Part shown: one piece after another, positions 1 through 13,108 of the stretch
Layout of the letters: every line of letters begins with the position of its first letter
How positions within the stretch are numbered: the stretch's first letter is position 1
Assembly: GCA_905250125.1 (NCBI GenBank)
Contig: CAJNOL010000087.1
Coordinates: 1-64,000 of the forward strand
Direction: 5' to 3'
Length of the DNA: 64,000 nucleotides
Source: Rotaria sordida
Lineage: Eukaryota > Rotifera > Eurotatoria > Philodinida > Philodinidae
Notes under the pieces: generated by a model
What the model was told of the DNA's origin: nothing
What the model saw: only the letters and a program-made list of their open reading frames with translations
The model's database searches: none
Program-made: the position numbers and the translations under genes

Positions 1-3000
1 TATAAAACCGGATGAAGACAATCCTTTTTCTCTTTGTAATCATCATTCTTTTTTTCTTTATTCTATCGACATTCTCTATGATAATGAGAAACTATCCAAA
101 GAAAAAAAAAAGAAATAGTTACCGAACAAAAAGTGCCTTGAGTGTGTCTAAACATGATATATAAGATGGTAAAAGAACTTTTTTTGTTTCGTCACCACAA
201 ATTAAAAAGCAGAGACCTCCAAAAAAAAAAAAAAACCAAAAGAAAAATATTTTCTTTATTTTCCTATTCTGATTAAATAATAATAACTTACCAAGTGAAA
301 TCGATTTTGAATTATTTGTTGCAGGCTTTATAATGAATGGAAGGCTTGAACGTATACGTTGACCACGAGTAAAACCTAACAAATGAAATTATTCATTTAA
401 TAACTAAACATTAGTTTTTTTTTCTTTTCTAACCATTTCTGGTTCCTGTCGTTAATTCATCTTCAATTGGATCAGTTGATGATGACCGTTGATGAGGTGA
501 ATTCGTTCGTGGCTATGAAAAGAAACATAGATGTCATATTGATAATTAATCAATTTTCTATTACCATCATCGGTGTCGATACAGCTGATGATGAAGAGAC
601 ATGTTGTCGTGAATATTTTTGTTTGAGTATGTCGATTAGCATACGTTGCTGTTCATCGTCATTCTGTAAATTCATATCAATATATTGAGATATAACCAAT
701 AGTTAAGACTAATCAAATAAGCTCTGGCAAAAAAATATAAGAAAAAAACGTGAACGAAAGAAAAAGAAAATCCTCTCCTTATGCTTATTCACACACGCAA
801 ACAATCCGATTAATACTTTTTTTTTAGTGCTACACAATTATTATCGTTTGTAGATTGATATTCATCTCCCACCTACATATTGCCTTCAGACAATCAACGG
901 TTCGAATTGCAGTTTCAAGTGTGCTGTCTATCTTCTCTCACTTACTTATTCACTCGACTTAGTTGTCTGTCGAAGCCTCATCTCTTGAGTTGTGTACGGG
1001 TACTATATTATGCAATATGCATGTAGTAAACACACGAATCAATCACTCGACGAGGATGAGTTCTTAATAGATTTTTCTCTCTCTCTCATGCTACATGTAT
1101 CTTTATATATGAATGAGTTCAACTTCTCTTCCTCTCTCTCTCTCTCTCTCTCGATATGGTTGTTGTCCACTGGTGAGAAAAAAAAAGTTGGCTTCATTCG
1201 GGTGACTGCTATCGATAAAGTATGAAGATAAAACTTTTGGCAAATCGTGTGGAACAAACAGAAGCACTCTGCTTCCTCTGATCAGTATTCATAACAAAAC
1301 GGTTATGATCAAGCAAATGATGACACTTATGTTCGATTGGTAGGCACCATTTATATTGACATTTTCTCTAGAGGCTTTCACTTCTCGTTTTTTTACCTTC
1401 ATTGTACTTGAAGTTTTTAAGTATTAAAAAGAATAATTTCCGATACTGGATAATGAATTGTTACTTCTGATATTGTGACTATTGCTTGTCGTTCACAACT
1501 CACACGCCATATGAACTCGCCATCGCTACGTTCTACATGCTGCCCATTCTTATGTTCTTTCTTTTTCTTTTTCTTTTTCCTTCTTCCTTTTTTCTTCTTT
1601 TTCTCCTTCTTCTTACATTTATGATAGTTAGTAATGGACGGCTCGCCCAAGTAAATCTCGGTCAGACAAGACAATCATCTCTTCACAAAAAAAAAATGAT
1701 AATGTTACAGAAGAAAAAAAAGAAGCGAACATGTTAACGTGCATCTAAATCAAGCAGAGAAGAGACAAAGAATGAAAGATGCCTTGATGATGATGATCAA
1801 TCTCAAATTAACGAGGACTCTCGACACTTCATTTCTATCTATCGGCCTTAGAGAAAAAACAAAAAAAGAAAATATCGATATCTATATATATTCTTTTCTC
1901 TTCCTGAACAATAACAAATAACAATGAAGAAAGATGAGCGATCACAATGACAACGTATACATATACAGTTGTCTGGCAAAGGCATCTGCTAATGCCATGC
2001 ATATAAACAATCTGCACACGTCAGAGGTCGAAACAATGAAGAATTAAAGTAAAAAAAAAGGAAGAGAAAGAAAAGGAATATATAGATGTATAGAAAAACT
2101 AAACAATGATAACAATCACATAAGTCAAAGCATTATTGAGCTTAATACAACAAAATAAATGGACGGTGTAGGTACACAGGAGGCAAAATATTCAATGTCC
2201 CCGACGTCCCCTCGAGTGTCTTTTATCATAGTGATCAAACAGTTAACTACTAAGAACAAAGACAAATGAGAATACATATAATCGGAATAATTCAAAAGAA
2301 TAGAATGAGAGAGAGAACGAACAGACATTTGTATTGTAAGGAATCAAATAAATAAACGAGTATTTCCATTAGTGTATATTTTCAAAGTGAAAAGAAAATA
2401 ATCGGTGTTCCTTGAAAAATATCGTTAGTCATTTTATACTTTTTCATCTTGAAGGTTTTTAATAATTGAAAAAAATCATCACATAGTTGTAACTAACTAT
2501 TAATGACTTATCCCATAAGACATACTACTAGAAAAGATTTCTCTAGAGTACATTTTGTCTCTTTGAAGAGGTTATTTCTTTTCTTTTGTTTTTTATTCAA
2601 ACATAAATGAGATTTCTCTTAATTCGAACGTAGGATACAAAAAAAAATCTAACTTTTAATCTTACTTTTGAACGTATTTTATTCGTATCATTATCAACTT
2701 CAAGACATTCATCTTCTTTGACAGATTGTAATGGCACAAAATTTCCATTTGTAATCGTATTTAAACATTTACTATTATTATTCAAATTATCTTTTGTTTG
2801 TATTCTTGATCGATCTATTGTTGACGTATCAATATCATATGTTGACTTTGATTTGATATTGTGTGTTCCGTTTTTTGTTTGTGTTATTATTCCACATGAT
2901 GATGATGATGATGATGATGATGCATCAGCTGAACGTGTCATTATTGATGTTGTATCATGACGATATGAATTTGATGGTGTTGTAGATCGTGATGAACAAG

Positions 3001-6000
3001 TTGCTGTTGAAAATGATGACATTGATGAACTTGATGTACCATTTAAATTTCGAATATTATTATCATTATGATTTGATATATTTGCTGATCGTCGTTGTTG
3101 AAGAATAGGCATATAATGATTTGTACCATTAACCAATGTTGGTGGTAATATAGATGATGAAGAATTTGGTTTAGGTTTTGGTGGTGTTTCAGCATAAATA
3201 TTATTACGTTCCATATCTGAATAATCAGGTGTTATATGTTTTGTTGTTGAATTTATCGTTTGTTTAGGTGAAACAATACATTTCATATTTTGACAAGATT
3301 TCGTTGCTTGAGAATTTTCAATTGTAGTTGATTTATTTTTTCGATGATTTATAGTCGTTGAATTGATAGGTGAATCGGTTACTACAAAAAAAAAAGAAAT
3401 AGGCACTCATAAAATTGATGATGTAAGAATGTTTGCGTGAGAAAATTGACCATTTTATACAAATGAATAACTATCATGAAAAGGAAACGAACAGTTCACT
3501 AAGATAACAACCTATATACTGCTGGTAAAGAAAATAGCATTTATTGCCATTTCCTTTTTTTTTTTATTGTGATCGAGGCGACACATGCCTGTCGTTCAAA
3601 GCGATAAGATCGAGTCTTATAGAAGCAGTTTCCCTGAAGACTTGATCATCAGACAAAAAAAAATAATAACACAATTATATGTATCGAACAATTATTTGAA
3701 CGAAAAAAAAAAGAAATCCTTCTTCAAGAGTACTTCGATTTAAATTTCGAGTATATCAATACATTTTTTTTTTGTTTCAACGAGACATACGTTATTAGTA
3801 CATACATAAATACTTATAAGGACTCTTCAATAGATTTATCTACTATAGTTAAAGTCTGAAGATAGACAAATGACTTCATATATTATTTACGTTTGGTCTT
3901 ATTTTAAAGAAATCGATCACTAAAAAAATTATATTTTATTCATATATATACATATATCTGTAAATTGAAATTTTATGCAATTGAAATGGTATGAATAACA
4001 TGACACTTCACATCCGTCTAATATATATTCATATTCAAATATATAAATATATATATGTAACCTTCTCGCATTGTATGTATATATATATATATATACATTA
4101 CTCTTTGAAGTTCGTTGTCATCTTACAAGAATAAAGGTCGATACTTGAAACCTTTTTTTTTTCTCACTTAGCTGCTGTTGTTCATGTGTCTATTTCAACT
4201 GAATGTTGATGAATAAATATTCTTATTCAAGGTGAACAACCATCTTCAATACTTATTATATCAATAAGTAGTTTTGTAAAAAAATCGGTTTATAACAATC
4301 TTCTCTCAAGATTTATTTGATGAACTTATTATTATCACCATTATCACAACCATCATCTTTTCTTTTCCTACTGAGAGATCTTATAAATAATAAAGAGGAA
4401 TAGAAAAAAAAAAGACACATATTACGATACTACCTACTGTTAAGTATGAGACTATTGATATGACGACGTAGTAACAAATGTAATGAACAAGAGAAAAAGA
4501 AAAAAAGAACCGAAAGGACTAAAGAAGAGAGGGATTGACTTAAGAATAAAATGATGAGATAAAATTCTATTTACTAAGCACCGGAGTAGGTACATCATAC
4601 ATGAGCCACTGAAATATGATACCTAAGCATACGTTTGAGTACATACAATGGACTCTTCACAATAGTATTACATCATCGAATCAAAGTAAAAAAAAAAAAT
4701 AAGATCTCAATTCGTAAAAGTTAACCGAAATAAATTTTACTTACTGTCATATGTCTGTTTAACTATCCAATGCCAAACATGATCATAGATTTTTCTCATT
4801 GAATCAATACTATGATTATGTGTTGTCATTTTCTTTTTTTTTTGAAATTATGAATATAAATAGTATAAAATGTATCTTTTTTCGGTCTTGTTATATTATT
4901 ATGTTTTAAAATGTCTCTCATTCATTTCACATTTCAGTTATAAATGCATCAAATTTCTATTCTTCTCTTTCTCTTCACTCCTTTCCCTCTCTCTCTCCTG
5001 TCTTTTCGAACGAAAGAAAAAATATTTTAAAGAGAAAAAAAAAAAGACGAGGACGACTATACGAAATGTATACAGATGCCAACGAAAGTGTAAAGAGGAC
5101 AGGGCAGGGCATAACATAAAGGGTGACGAATCTCATTCTCTCATCTAATCAATCAATATGTACGAGAATGTTGGACGTAAAAGAGAAAAAAGGATTGTAT
5201 GAACATTCATGTCGCATGATAGTTCAGGATTTATTGAACAAGATTAAAGACATGAGTGAATGTACACTCACAATTATCTGACCTTGTGTGTGCGTGTGTA
5301 TACAATCGACGAGAGCCGCAAGGTCATTTGTCTTTTCGCACAATGACAATTTTCTTTTTCCCTTAGTCCAACATATCCCATTTAAGACAGATGTCTGTGT
5401 GAAATAATGAATGTTATCAATCACGATTTTTTTTCCTGTATTTTTTTAACTTAATAAAGGTGTTGATCATATATCTATTTCTTTTTTTTTTTTTTTTGTT
5501 TGTCTAATATACTTATATGTACATAAACGAAGCATTTCAAGTTAATTACTCAATAGAGTGAGGTCAATTTAATTTTTATATAAGTTATAACTATTGCTAA
5601 TGGTTATCTTGCATAAATTCAATCTGATGTTTTAATGATATTTTCAAGGTAATGGATGTGAAAAGCTCATCTTGAGAATGAAACAAATGACTTAATGCTT
5701 CTCATTTTCTTTTTTATTTTCTAATCTATGATATGACACAGATGGCCATTATGATTATGTATGCCTACCGAAAAGAAAAATAGCTCTTAGGATTGCCATT
5801 ATCATCATCAGCTACAATGATCAATATACTGTTTGAAAATGTGAAAAAAAAGCCAATGATAATAATGATGACATTAAAGAAATAAAGAACAAAAGAAAAA
5901 AAACCTTCTTATAAATAAGAAAATCAATAGAACATTTGTTTAAGGCAACAGGAGGTATAATATATAAAATAAATTTAAATAAGATGGATAGATTTTATAT

Positions 6001-9000
6001 GTTTTTTAATTTTCTACCTGCTGATGTACATATCATTCGTCGACCTGTAACAAGGTTGTCGAGTGAACGTGTTACAGAAAATCGGTCGGCCAACGATGAA
6101 AGCATAACTAATAATGAAAAATGACCAAAGACACTTCACAAATGACCACAACTGTGTGCTACACTTTATTTCTTATCTATTCTCGTCTCTGTCTCTGTTT
6201 GCATATATGTCTCACAGTTCAACTCTCTCTTTCTCTCTGTCTTTTTTCCTTACTTTCTTTCTTATTTTTTTTTTGTCACACCTTTCCTCGTCTCTCTTTC
6301 TATTTCGATTATAATCAGTTAAAGTGGTCGTGTCTTATTCTAACTGTTCAAATAGTTGATTCAATGACCAGATGTACACTTTGTCTTCTTACCCCAGTTG
6401 ACGCTCTTTAACTTTTTTTTTCTGTGAATTGTCCAAGAAAAAAAAAGCGTTGTTATGTCTCTTTTTCTCACTGGAATTGTTAATAGTTCACAAGACGTCG
6501 ACAACGACTGATTTAATCTTGCTCTGGTCTACACGCCGTCGCCGCCGTTAGTATATGTTGGCTGTTTTATGCTCTCTTTTCTTCACATTGTCACAGACAT
6601 CTTTTTTTTTCGCATTTTTTTTTTCTTAAGACATCGAATAATAAAATAAAGAAGGAAAGATAACGAGAACGACAACTCTATGTAAGATAAGTATCGTCGT
6701 TATTTTGTTCACTTGACCAAATGTTCATTTCTTTGCTTGCATATATATCTATATATATTTATGTACTTCAATTGGGAGGGAAAATGTCTAACAAGTTGAG
6801 ATTGAAATGGATGATGTGTTAAAACAAAATGGAAAAAAAAAATCTATCGATCATTATTATCATCATCGGTCATTGTCGTTTATTGTAGAAATAAAAAAGA
6901 TGCTTTGCAGCTGGCTTAGACAATTTACAATTACTCATTACTCTTTAATGGAGTCCAAACACATATATATATATTCTGTGTGTGATTCTCTATTTCTTTC
7001 GTGAGCTTGAAGGAAGAAAGGCAAAATGAATGCTATGTCTTGTTAGAGACATATAAATGGTTTTCTTCGATATTTATGCATCTAACGAAACATCCGTTTG
7101 TTGTCAAATCAATGAAGCATACGACTTGATAGTCATATGAAAAAAAAACCAGTCAAAATTTTGATGTTTTCTTCTTTATTACTATAATATATAACAAAAG
7201 AAAATACTGTCATTTAATGAACATAAATTTAATAATAATGATTATTTGATTTTAAAAAATGAATCTATGTTTAATTAGTCGAAACTATTTTATCTATCAT
7301 ATAAGCAAAATTAATATTGTGTGGTATATGTCAATTTAGAATAATTTATATTAAAGAGAAAGATATTCAAAGATTTTTTTTCTTCTATTTCAAAAATAAT
7401 AATAATATCTATGAAATTATAAAACAATTATAACAAGTATTATACTTAGAAAAATAAAAAACAAAAAAAAAGATATTTTCATTACCTTGTTTCATTTGTC
7501 GATGATGATGATGAGATGGATTTCTTAATACCCAAACATCGTTGTCGTCTGGAGTCGTTTTCGTCATCTGATCAACTTTCACAAATTACGGATCAATGCT
7601 GTCTATCTTTATATCTTTTGAAGGAATCTAACTAATAAGGCGTCATCTGTTTCAAACTGATTATCATTGAAACATATACGAAGCAAGAATCATAGTAATA
7701 ATCTAGATTTGAAATGAGGTTATGTATAGATCATGTTTAATGATAAAGCACAAAAGAGAAAAATCAAAATTGTAAGAGTATAAAATAGTAATAGAACATT
7801 GATAAAATGTGATTGATACAAATATACATATATATAGAACGGAAACTAGTGATCTCCGCCTTGTATTCGTTGTATGTATACTTAAGTCAAACACGTAATC
7901 AAAAGAGATGATGATGATGTGGAAGAAGAAAGGGGAAAAATCAGAATCCGTCTTTTTCCATCGTATTTCAATAATAGCAAGCATTTGTCAACTCGTGCTT
8001 ATTCACTCACTCTATTTCCCCAATTGAATTAGATTCCGACAAAACAAGGTTCCGCATCTTTTTTTCTATTTCTATACTACAAATATAGCTATCTACCGCG
8101 TCATTACTACAATCACACGCTGATATCTTAAGACTTCTCATCTCATGCAAAAAAAAGATAGACAGAAATAGAGAGTGAGAGAGAAAAGAATATGTCTAAA
8201 TGAACTACACAAATATGATCCTATTTGTTTCTCTACACACATTCAATATTCGTCTTAGAACGGTATATATATATATATATATACTAATTTAGGATTAAGA
8301 ATACTAAAGAAATGTAATAGAAAATGTTTTGTGATGAAGGTCATCAGCTGCTGAAGAAACTAGTAAAGAAGGCGGAGGCAAAAGAAAAAGAAACGTCGAC
8401 AATATAAATAGTGGCATCATACATGAACATGTGGTCGAACTAATTTGAACATATACATATACAGATATAAGTATTGAATGATCAATGCCAGAGTAATAGG
8501 GTACAACGAAGAGAATGTGGACATCTGCCCCAGTCAATTATGTCTATCGAAGACAGTCTCATATTTTCTATGTTGTTCACTTGACCATACTACATTTATA
8601 TATAAGTGTGTGTGTGTGTGTGCGTAGAAAGAGAAATATCATCATGAGACTTGTTGTAAAAGTAGCGGTCATCCGCCGTCAAAGTAATTTGTCGCCTTAC
8701 TGAAAATGCTCAACGGCGGCGGCTCTCATTGTTTCAACATGAAGTGTCACCGAACTGAACCAGAAAAAAAAAAGAAGAAAAGAAAGATTAGTAAAGACGA
8801 TCATATATATAACATGCGAGCAGTTAGTTAAGCGCCCTCGAAATGTTCGAAAGTTCCATTGGTCATACACAAACAAATGTCTATTGACGTGTGTTTGCAA
8901 TAGCACGCACACCGGCTTCAATGACAAACACAATCTCATGTACATGCATATAATTCAATAGTGTAAGATCAAACAATAATAATAAGAATAATAATAATAA

Positions 9001-9806
9001 TAGAAAATAGATTATAATGTTGATGACGACAGTGGCGACCATCAAACAAAAATTCGAGGTCAATTAATAAGCAATGCAAAACATAACAATGATCTTTTTA
9101 TAAACTCGATCTCAGTTTATTTGCTCTTAGTACATAAAAATTAACATTTTCTCATTCTATCAAAAAGATAAATATGTCTAATGCTTTTTTGGTAATGGGA
9201 TAGTTCTACTAAAAAAAGAAAAATTCTTCTTTCATCATGCATGAGGAAAGAAACATAAATGTCGTAAGAGCACGATTAAATTTCCATTAATCTATAATCG
9301 TATTCGATGAAGTTTTTTTGCAAGTATTGATTAATTTCAATTGAGACATACATTTAAATATTTTCTAATATTATTTAGTTTTTTAATAATAGATTTCTAT
9401 ATTTATATACGAAAACAAAAGAATATATATAGATATTTATTCTTGTCTTGTTCCTTACGAACAATATAATCAATAATTAGTTTTACTTGTTGACATTTTC
9501 TAAATATTCATATTATTAGACAAGAGAATAGATGAATGAGTATGTGATTAAATGTTTGTCTTTGCTCTCATATTTAGGAGGTTTTTATTGTGTAACAGTC
9601 CATATGTATTCTACTAATAAACATTTAAAGCAATGCTAATATTTATTTAATAATAGTCACTTGAACATCTTACTAATACTAAACTTCTGGTATTATAAAT
9701 TTCTTTTTCTTCTATGAATAGTAGTTATATTTATATATAAACTGTATTACTTACGGACAGATGATGTTTCAAGATGCTTTTGTGTTTTTGAATCAGCAAG
9801 ACCCAT
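1..9806 (-). CDS. Ser/Asn/Thr-rich protein with alternative first exons; 3' part lies off the left edge
   Basis: Minus-strand multi-exon gene, not recognised by name. Common exons in transcription order are 3381-2666, 663-565, 512-434 and 375-292; each is bounded by AG and GT and the phases (1, 0, 0, 1, 1) join without a stop. The 716-bp exon encodes about 239 residues of low complexity: long Ser, Asn and Thr runs, a PPKPKP stretch and a Ser8 tract written by a GAT/ATG-type microsatellite. The next three exons give a short charged helix-like segment (DDEQQRMLIDILKQKY), a Ser/Pro-rich linker (PRTNSPHQRSSS) and a basic segment (FTRGQRIRSSLPF). The last visible donor, at 291, shows the gene continues beyond the window. 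Four ATG exons upstream (listed separately) can each supply the N terminus. The intervening 0.7-2 kb stretches hold only introns with poly-T and microsatellites. The protein looks like the disordered front of a larger signalling or scaffold protein, but no domain is visible. Confidence 0.6.
2889..2922. repeat. GAT trinucleotide microsatellite inside coding exon
   Basis: About nine GAT/ATG triplets in a row; read on the minus strand they code the poly-serine run of the disordered exon, so repeat-length change would alter the protein without shifting its frame. Confidence 0.85.
4745..4829 (-). CDS. Candidate alternative first exon 4 (MTTHNHSIDSMRKIYDHVW...)
   Basis: ATG exon of 28 codons plus one base with a GTAAGT donor, nearest to the common exon. 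The peptide contains an aromatic amphipathic stretch (IYDHVWHWIVKQTYD), unlike the Ser-rich body of the protein. The phase-1 end is compatible with the acceptor at 3381 (Ile-Thr-Asp junction). Confidence 0.5.
6018..6105 (-). CDS. Candidate alternative first exon 3 (MLSSLADRFSVTRSLDNLV...)
   Basis: ATG exon of 29 codons plus one base with a GTAGAA donor. The encoded peptide, with LADRFSVTRSLDNLV followed by TGRRMICTSA, is not low-complexity, which argues for genuine coding sequence. The phase-1 end is compatible with the common acceptor at 3381 (Val-Thr-Asp junction). Confidence 0.5.
7486..7567 (-). CDS. Candidate alternative first exon 2 (MTKTTPDDNDVWVLRNP...)
   Basis: ATG exon of 27 codons plus one base with a GTAATG donor. 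The peptide ends in a His4 run (a microsatellite of GAT type on the other strand) and RQMKQ. The phase-1 end is compatible with the common acceptor at 3381. The ATG follows directly on a CAG, so it could instead be an internal exon whose first codon happens to be Met. Confidence 0.5.
9755..9806 (-). CDS. Candidate alternative first exon 1 (MGLADSKTQKHLETSSV)
   Basis: Most distal of four ATG exons of the minus-strand gene. It has 17 codons plus one base, followed by a strong GTAAGT donor. The phase-1 end joins the acceptor at 3381 to give Leu-Thr-Asp-Ser-Pro. The second residue is glycine, but the peptide lacks a clear myristoylation context at position 6, so lipidation is only a possibility. 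No transcript evidence is available here. Confidence 0.5.
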
Positions 9807-12800
9807 TCTTGTTGGAATGTATTATTCGAATTAGTAGAATTCAAGAAACGACGTATCGATTGTTTCTAGACGATGAGACTGTGATGTATACTAATCTAGA
9901 ACACAAAAGTGTGATGATGATTATCCGCTAGTTCGTCTTCATGCAACAAAATGTAAACAAAAGCCACAATCAATAATTACGTGCCTGATCCTTCGATTAC
10001 AAGAATAACACGCACATATACATGTGTACAAAGCAACTGAAGAATAATAAAGAAAGCTTTAATCGATTTGTTTGTGTTGGATAGACGTAAGATGAAAGTG
10101 AGACAAAATACAAGACAGCCACTGACGATGAAATCTGAGAATATATGGAAGGTTTTTTGTGATATATTTTACTTACTCTGTATGATGACGATAGGTGGAA
10201 AAAAATACAGTCAAGAAGAAAGTCGTAAATTTATAAAAAAAAAAAAACCAAGAAAAATGAAACTTGTGAAACAGATGTGTATCATCGATCACATAGAAAA
10301 ATATTAATGGATGAACAAAAGAACACACGACACTGATTGTGTTTTGTTAGCATTTGAATCTTGATTTGTTTGAGAAGAAGATGAAGAGACAGAGAAGAAG
10401 AATTATTCGTGATTGAGAATAGGAAATAATCAAGCTAATAAGATACATCTATGTATATTTCTTTTAATATAAATCATCGTGTTTCATCAATTTGACCTCT
10501 GTCTGCTTTGTTAATCGTCTGGGACAAAGAAAAAAATGTCTAAAACAAAATGGAAATAAATCTTTGTCGCATTAGATGACGAAATCAACACATAATAAAA
10601 GAAAAATGTAAATGAATTGTATTCATTTTCTATCTTCATGATAATAAAGAATTCATTTAGAAAAATATTACTCATCATTATTAACATGTAGTAATAATTA
10701 TTTTATATTCTTACCAATTAAATAAATATCGATGATCTTATAGTATCTAAGAAATATATTTTCTTCATATATCATCTACTCGTTATTTTAATTCCTAGTA
10801 ATTCAATTAAACTATTATATTATACAAAATCTCAGCTTACCTTGAAATTTTTGTCACACTCATCAATCCGTATATAAATAGAAAATGACATACCGTAGTT
10901 ATTTTTAGTGTGTCGATTGTATATTTACAGTTGACCCGTAATTGAATTGGCTCTTTCGAAACGTTTTCGTCAAGTATATATACATGTATTCTTCTCTTTT
11001 TTTTTTTCTTTTTGCTTTATAACCTTTTCTGTTCATATCATAATGATTGTGCTTGATAGGTCTATTTAATTTTATTTCTACTGGTGCCTCCTCCTCCTCC
11101 TTCTTTTCATCTGATCTGAGCTCTAGTAATACGATGATCATTTACACGGTTATTTAATCGAGCGCACAGCTTGATTATATGTGTAGTTATGTGCATATAT
11201 GTATATGCATGTTAGAAAAACGAACGACAAAGACAAATATTACAATGCAAGCAGTGCGACTACTAGTCATGATTTTTTAAGTTTTTCATTCTCTGCTTGT
11301 TGACAAAAATAGACAGGGATGAGCTCTCACTTGTACTCTTATGAGTATTACAACATTTATTTGTTATGATTATGATACTTGAACTGAATTTAATTTAAGC
11401 AATCTACATATACATACAAATATATATACTTACAATTGTAATTGAATTTATTTTTTTGTAATCTACAAGTGGTTTACTATTTCTTTTTAATAGAACAAAA
11501 GAAGAAAAAAAATAATTTTTATTATAATGACATCATGTATATTGTAATGAACATAGACAGGAAAAAAATTATTCTAATGACAGAAACTTATATTACTTCT
11601 CTAGCCATCTTTCTTCCTTTCTTTCTTTCTTCTTCTTCACTCGTTCTCTATATCTCTCTTTGCATCTATACATTGATCCATCTATCTTGATCTATGTTGA
11701 TGTTATATGTGCGTGTTTATATGTATTAGATGAGATTCGATTGAACAGGCGACAAGGAGAAAAAAAATATCAATTGTAGTGAATAGATAGATAGATAGAT
11801 AGATGAATGGATATACAAAGAATTAAAGATTGCTTAATCAATCGGATGCAGCACGCGTAGAATGAATAACTAATTTTGATAGCAAATGCAACTACTATTA
11901 TGACTTATATTAGCATCGTGCTTTAACCTAAAGGTATTGCGTAATAAGTATTGTGACTATGTAGTTACAAGTGTTCATCTTTTCTTAAATATACATGCTG
12001 TCAAACGTTCAGTCACACCTCATTCTCTTTATACGTGTTAGTATATGGGAGGAGTAAGCAATATATATAGATTGTTTGTTCAAAGAGTTTTTGCACATTG
12101 TCGATAAATAGAACGTTTGTATTTATGTTATTCTTTTACTCATTAGTATTACTTCATTGTTCTACATGAAGTATTTGTTGAGAAAGTCGATATCTTACTG
12201 TGAGTGATAGTAATAAGAAAACAAGTTGGACAGTAAGATGTTTCGAGATATATTATTATAGGAAAGAACTATAAAGTCATATTATGAACATATGCATATA
12301 AAAAAAAATTCGAATGAATTCTTCTGATAAAAGCTATTAGCCGACAGATGAATATGATCGTACTGTTTTTTTTACTATTAAATCGATTGATCCGAAACAA
12401 GCTTCTTTTCTTCTTCTGACAATTGCTAATCTCAATGTTTAGTGATGTCTCAAGCTAGTTGATTCTCATTAAATCTATAATAAGTACAATTGAGATAAAT
12501 GTTTGATGAAAAAAGAAAATATGTCTCTTGATAAAAATTTACTATCATGTCTTTGTCTCAACAATCAATTGATTGATGATCTAGCTATTGGTTTGAAGTT
12601 AGTGATGATAACTGATCATAGTACATGAAAAGAGAAAAATCTTATGAAAAATTATTCTTGAACTTACTCATCAAAAGAAATAGAATTATAACTGAATATC
12701 CTTTTCCGATAGAATACTTAATCATATAATGTACATCTGACTCTACAAATATTTCGAGATGAATGTTCATTATAATAATTTGAAATGTAATAGATCAATA

Positions 12801-13073
12801 AAAATATCTTTGAAAACAAAAGTTCAATCAATGTCTAAATTTTAATGATTGATTATAAGATGTTCAGTTACTTTGTCAAATTCTATCGTGACTTACACAT
12901 TCTACATTCAAATTGATATTGATTTATCGATGACATTGCTCACCTATATAATGTTTCTCATGCATTTTGTTTAAACAAGGTAAAATGTGAAAATTGCTGA
13001 TGATTGATGATACTGTTCAATGTTCACATTATCATTGACATATGAATTGAGTTTTGAAAGTTGATTGTTAATT

Positions 13074-13108
<35 letters not shown>

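Noticed and set aside
892-920. tRNA-like GGTTCGAATTGC string
   Set aside because: No acceptor stem, D-arm or anticodon arm can be placed around it.
1417-1674. Lysine-rich 85-residue frame on the minus strand
   Set aside because: Arises from a CTT/TTC-type poly-pyrimidine tract; no splice or homology support.
8703-8731. ATG exon on the minus strand ending in GTAAGG (MRAAAVEHF)
   Set aside because: Phase 2, incompatible with the common exon. It could be an untranslated or unrelated exon, but the sequence gives no further support.
10841-10863. Fifth alternative first exon of the minus-strand gene (MSVTKIS)
   Set aside because: The GTAAGC donor is good, but the 23-bp segment ends in phase 2 and cannot join the common acceptor at 3381.
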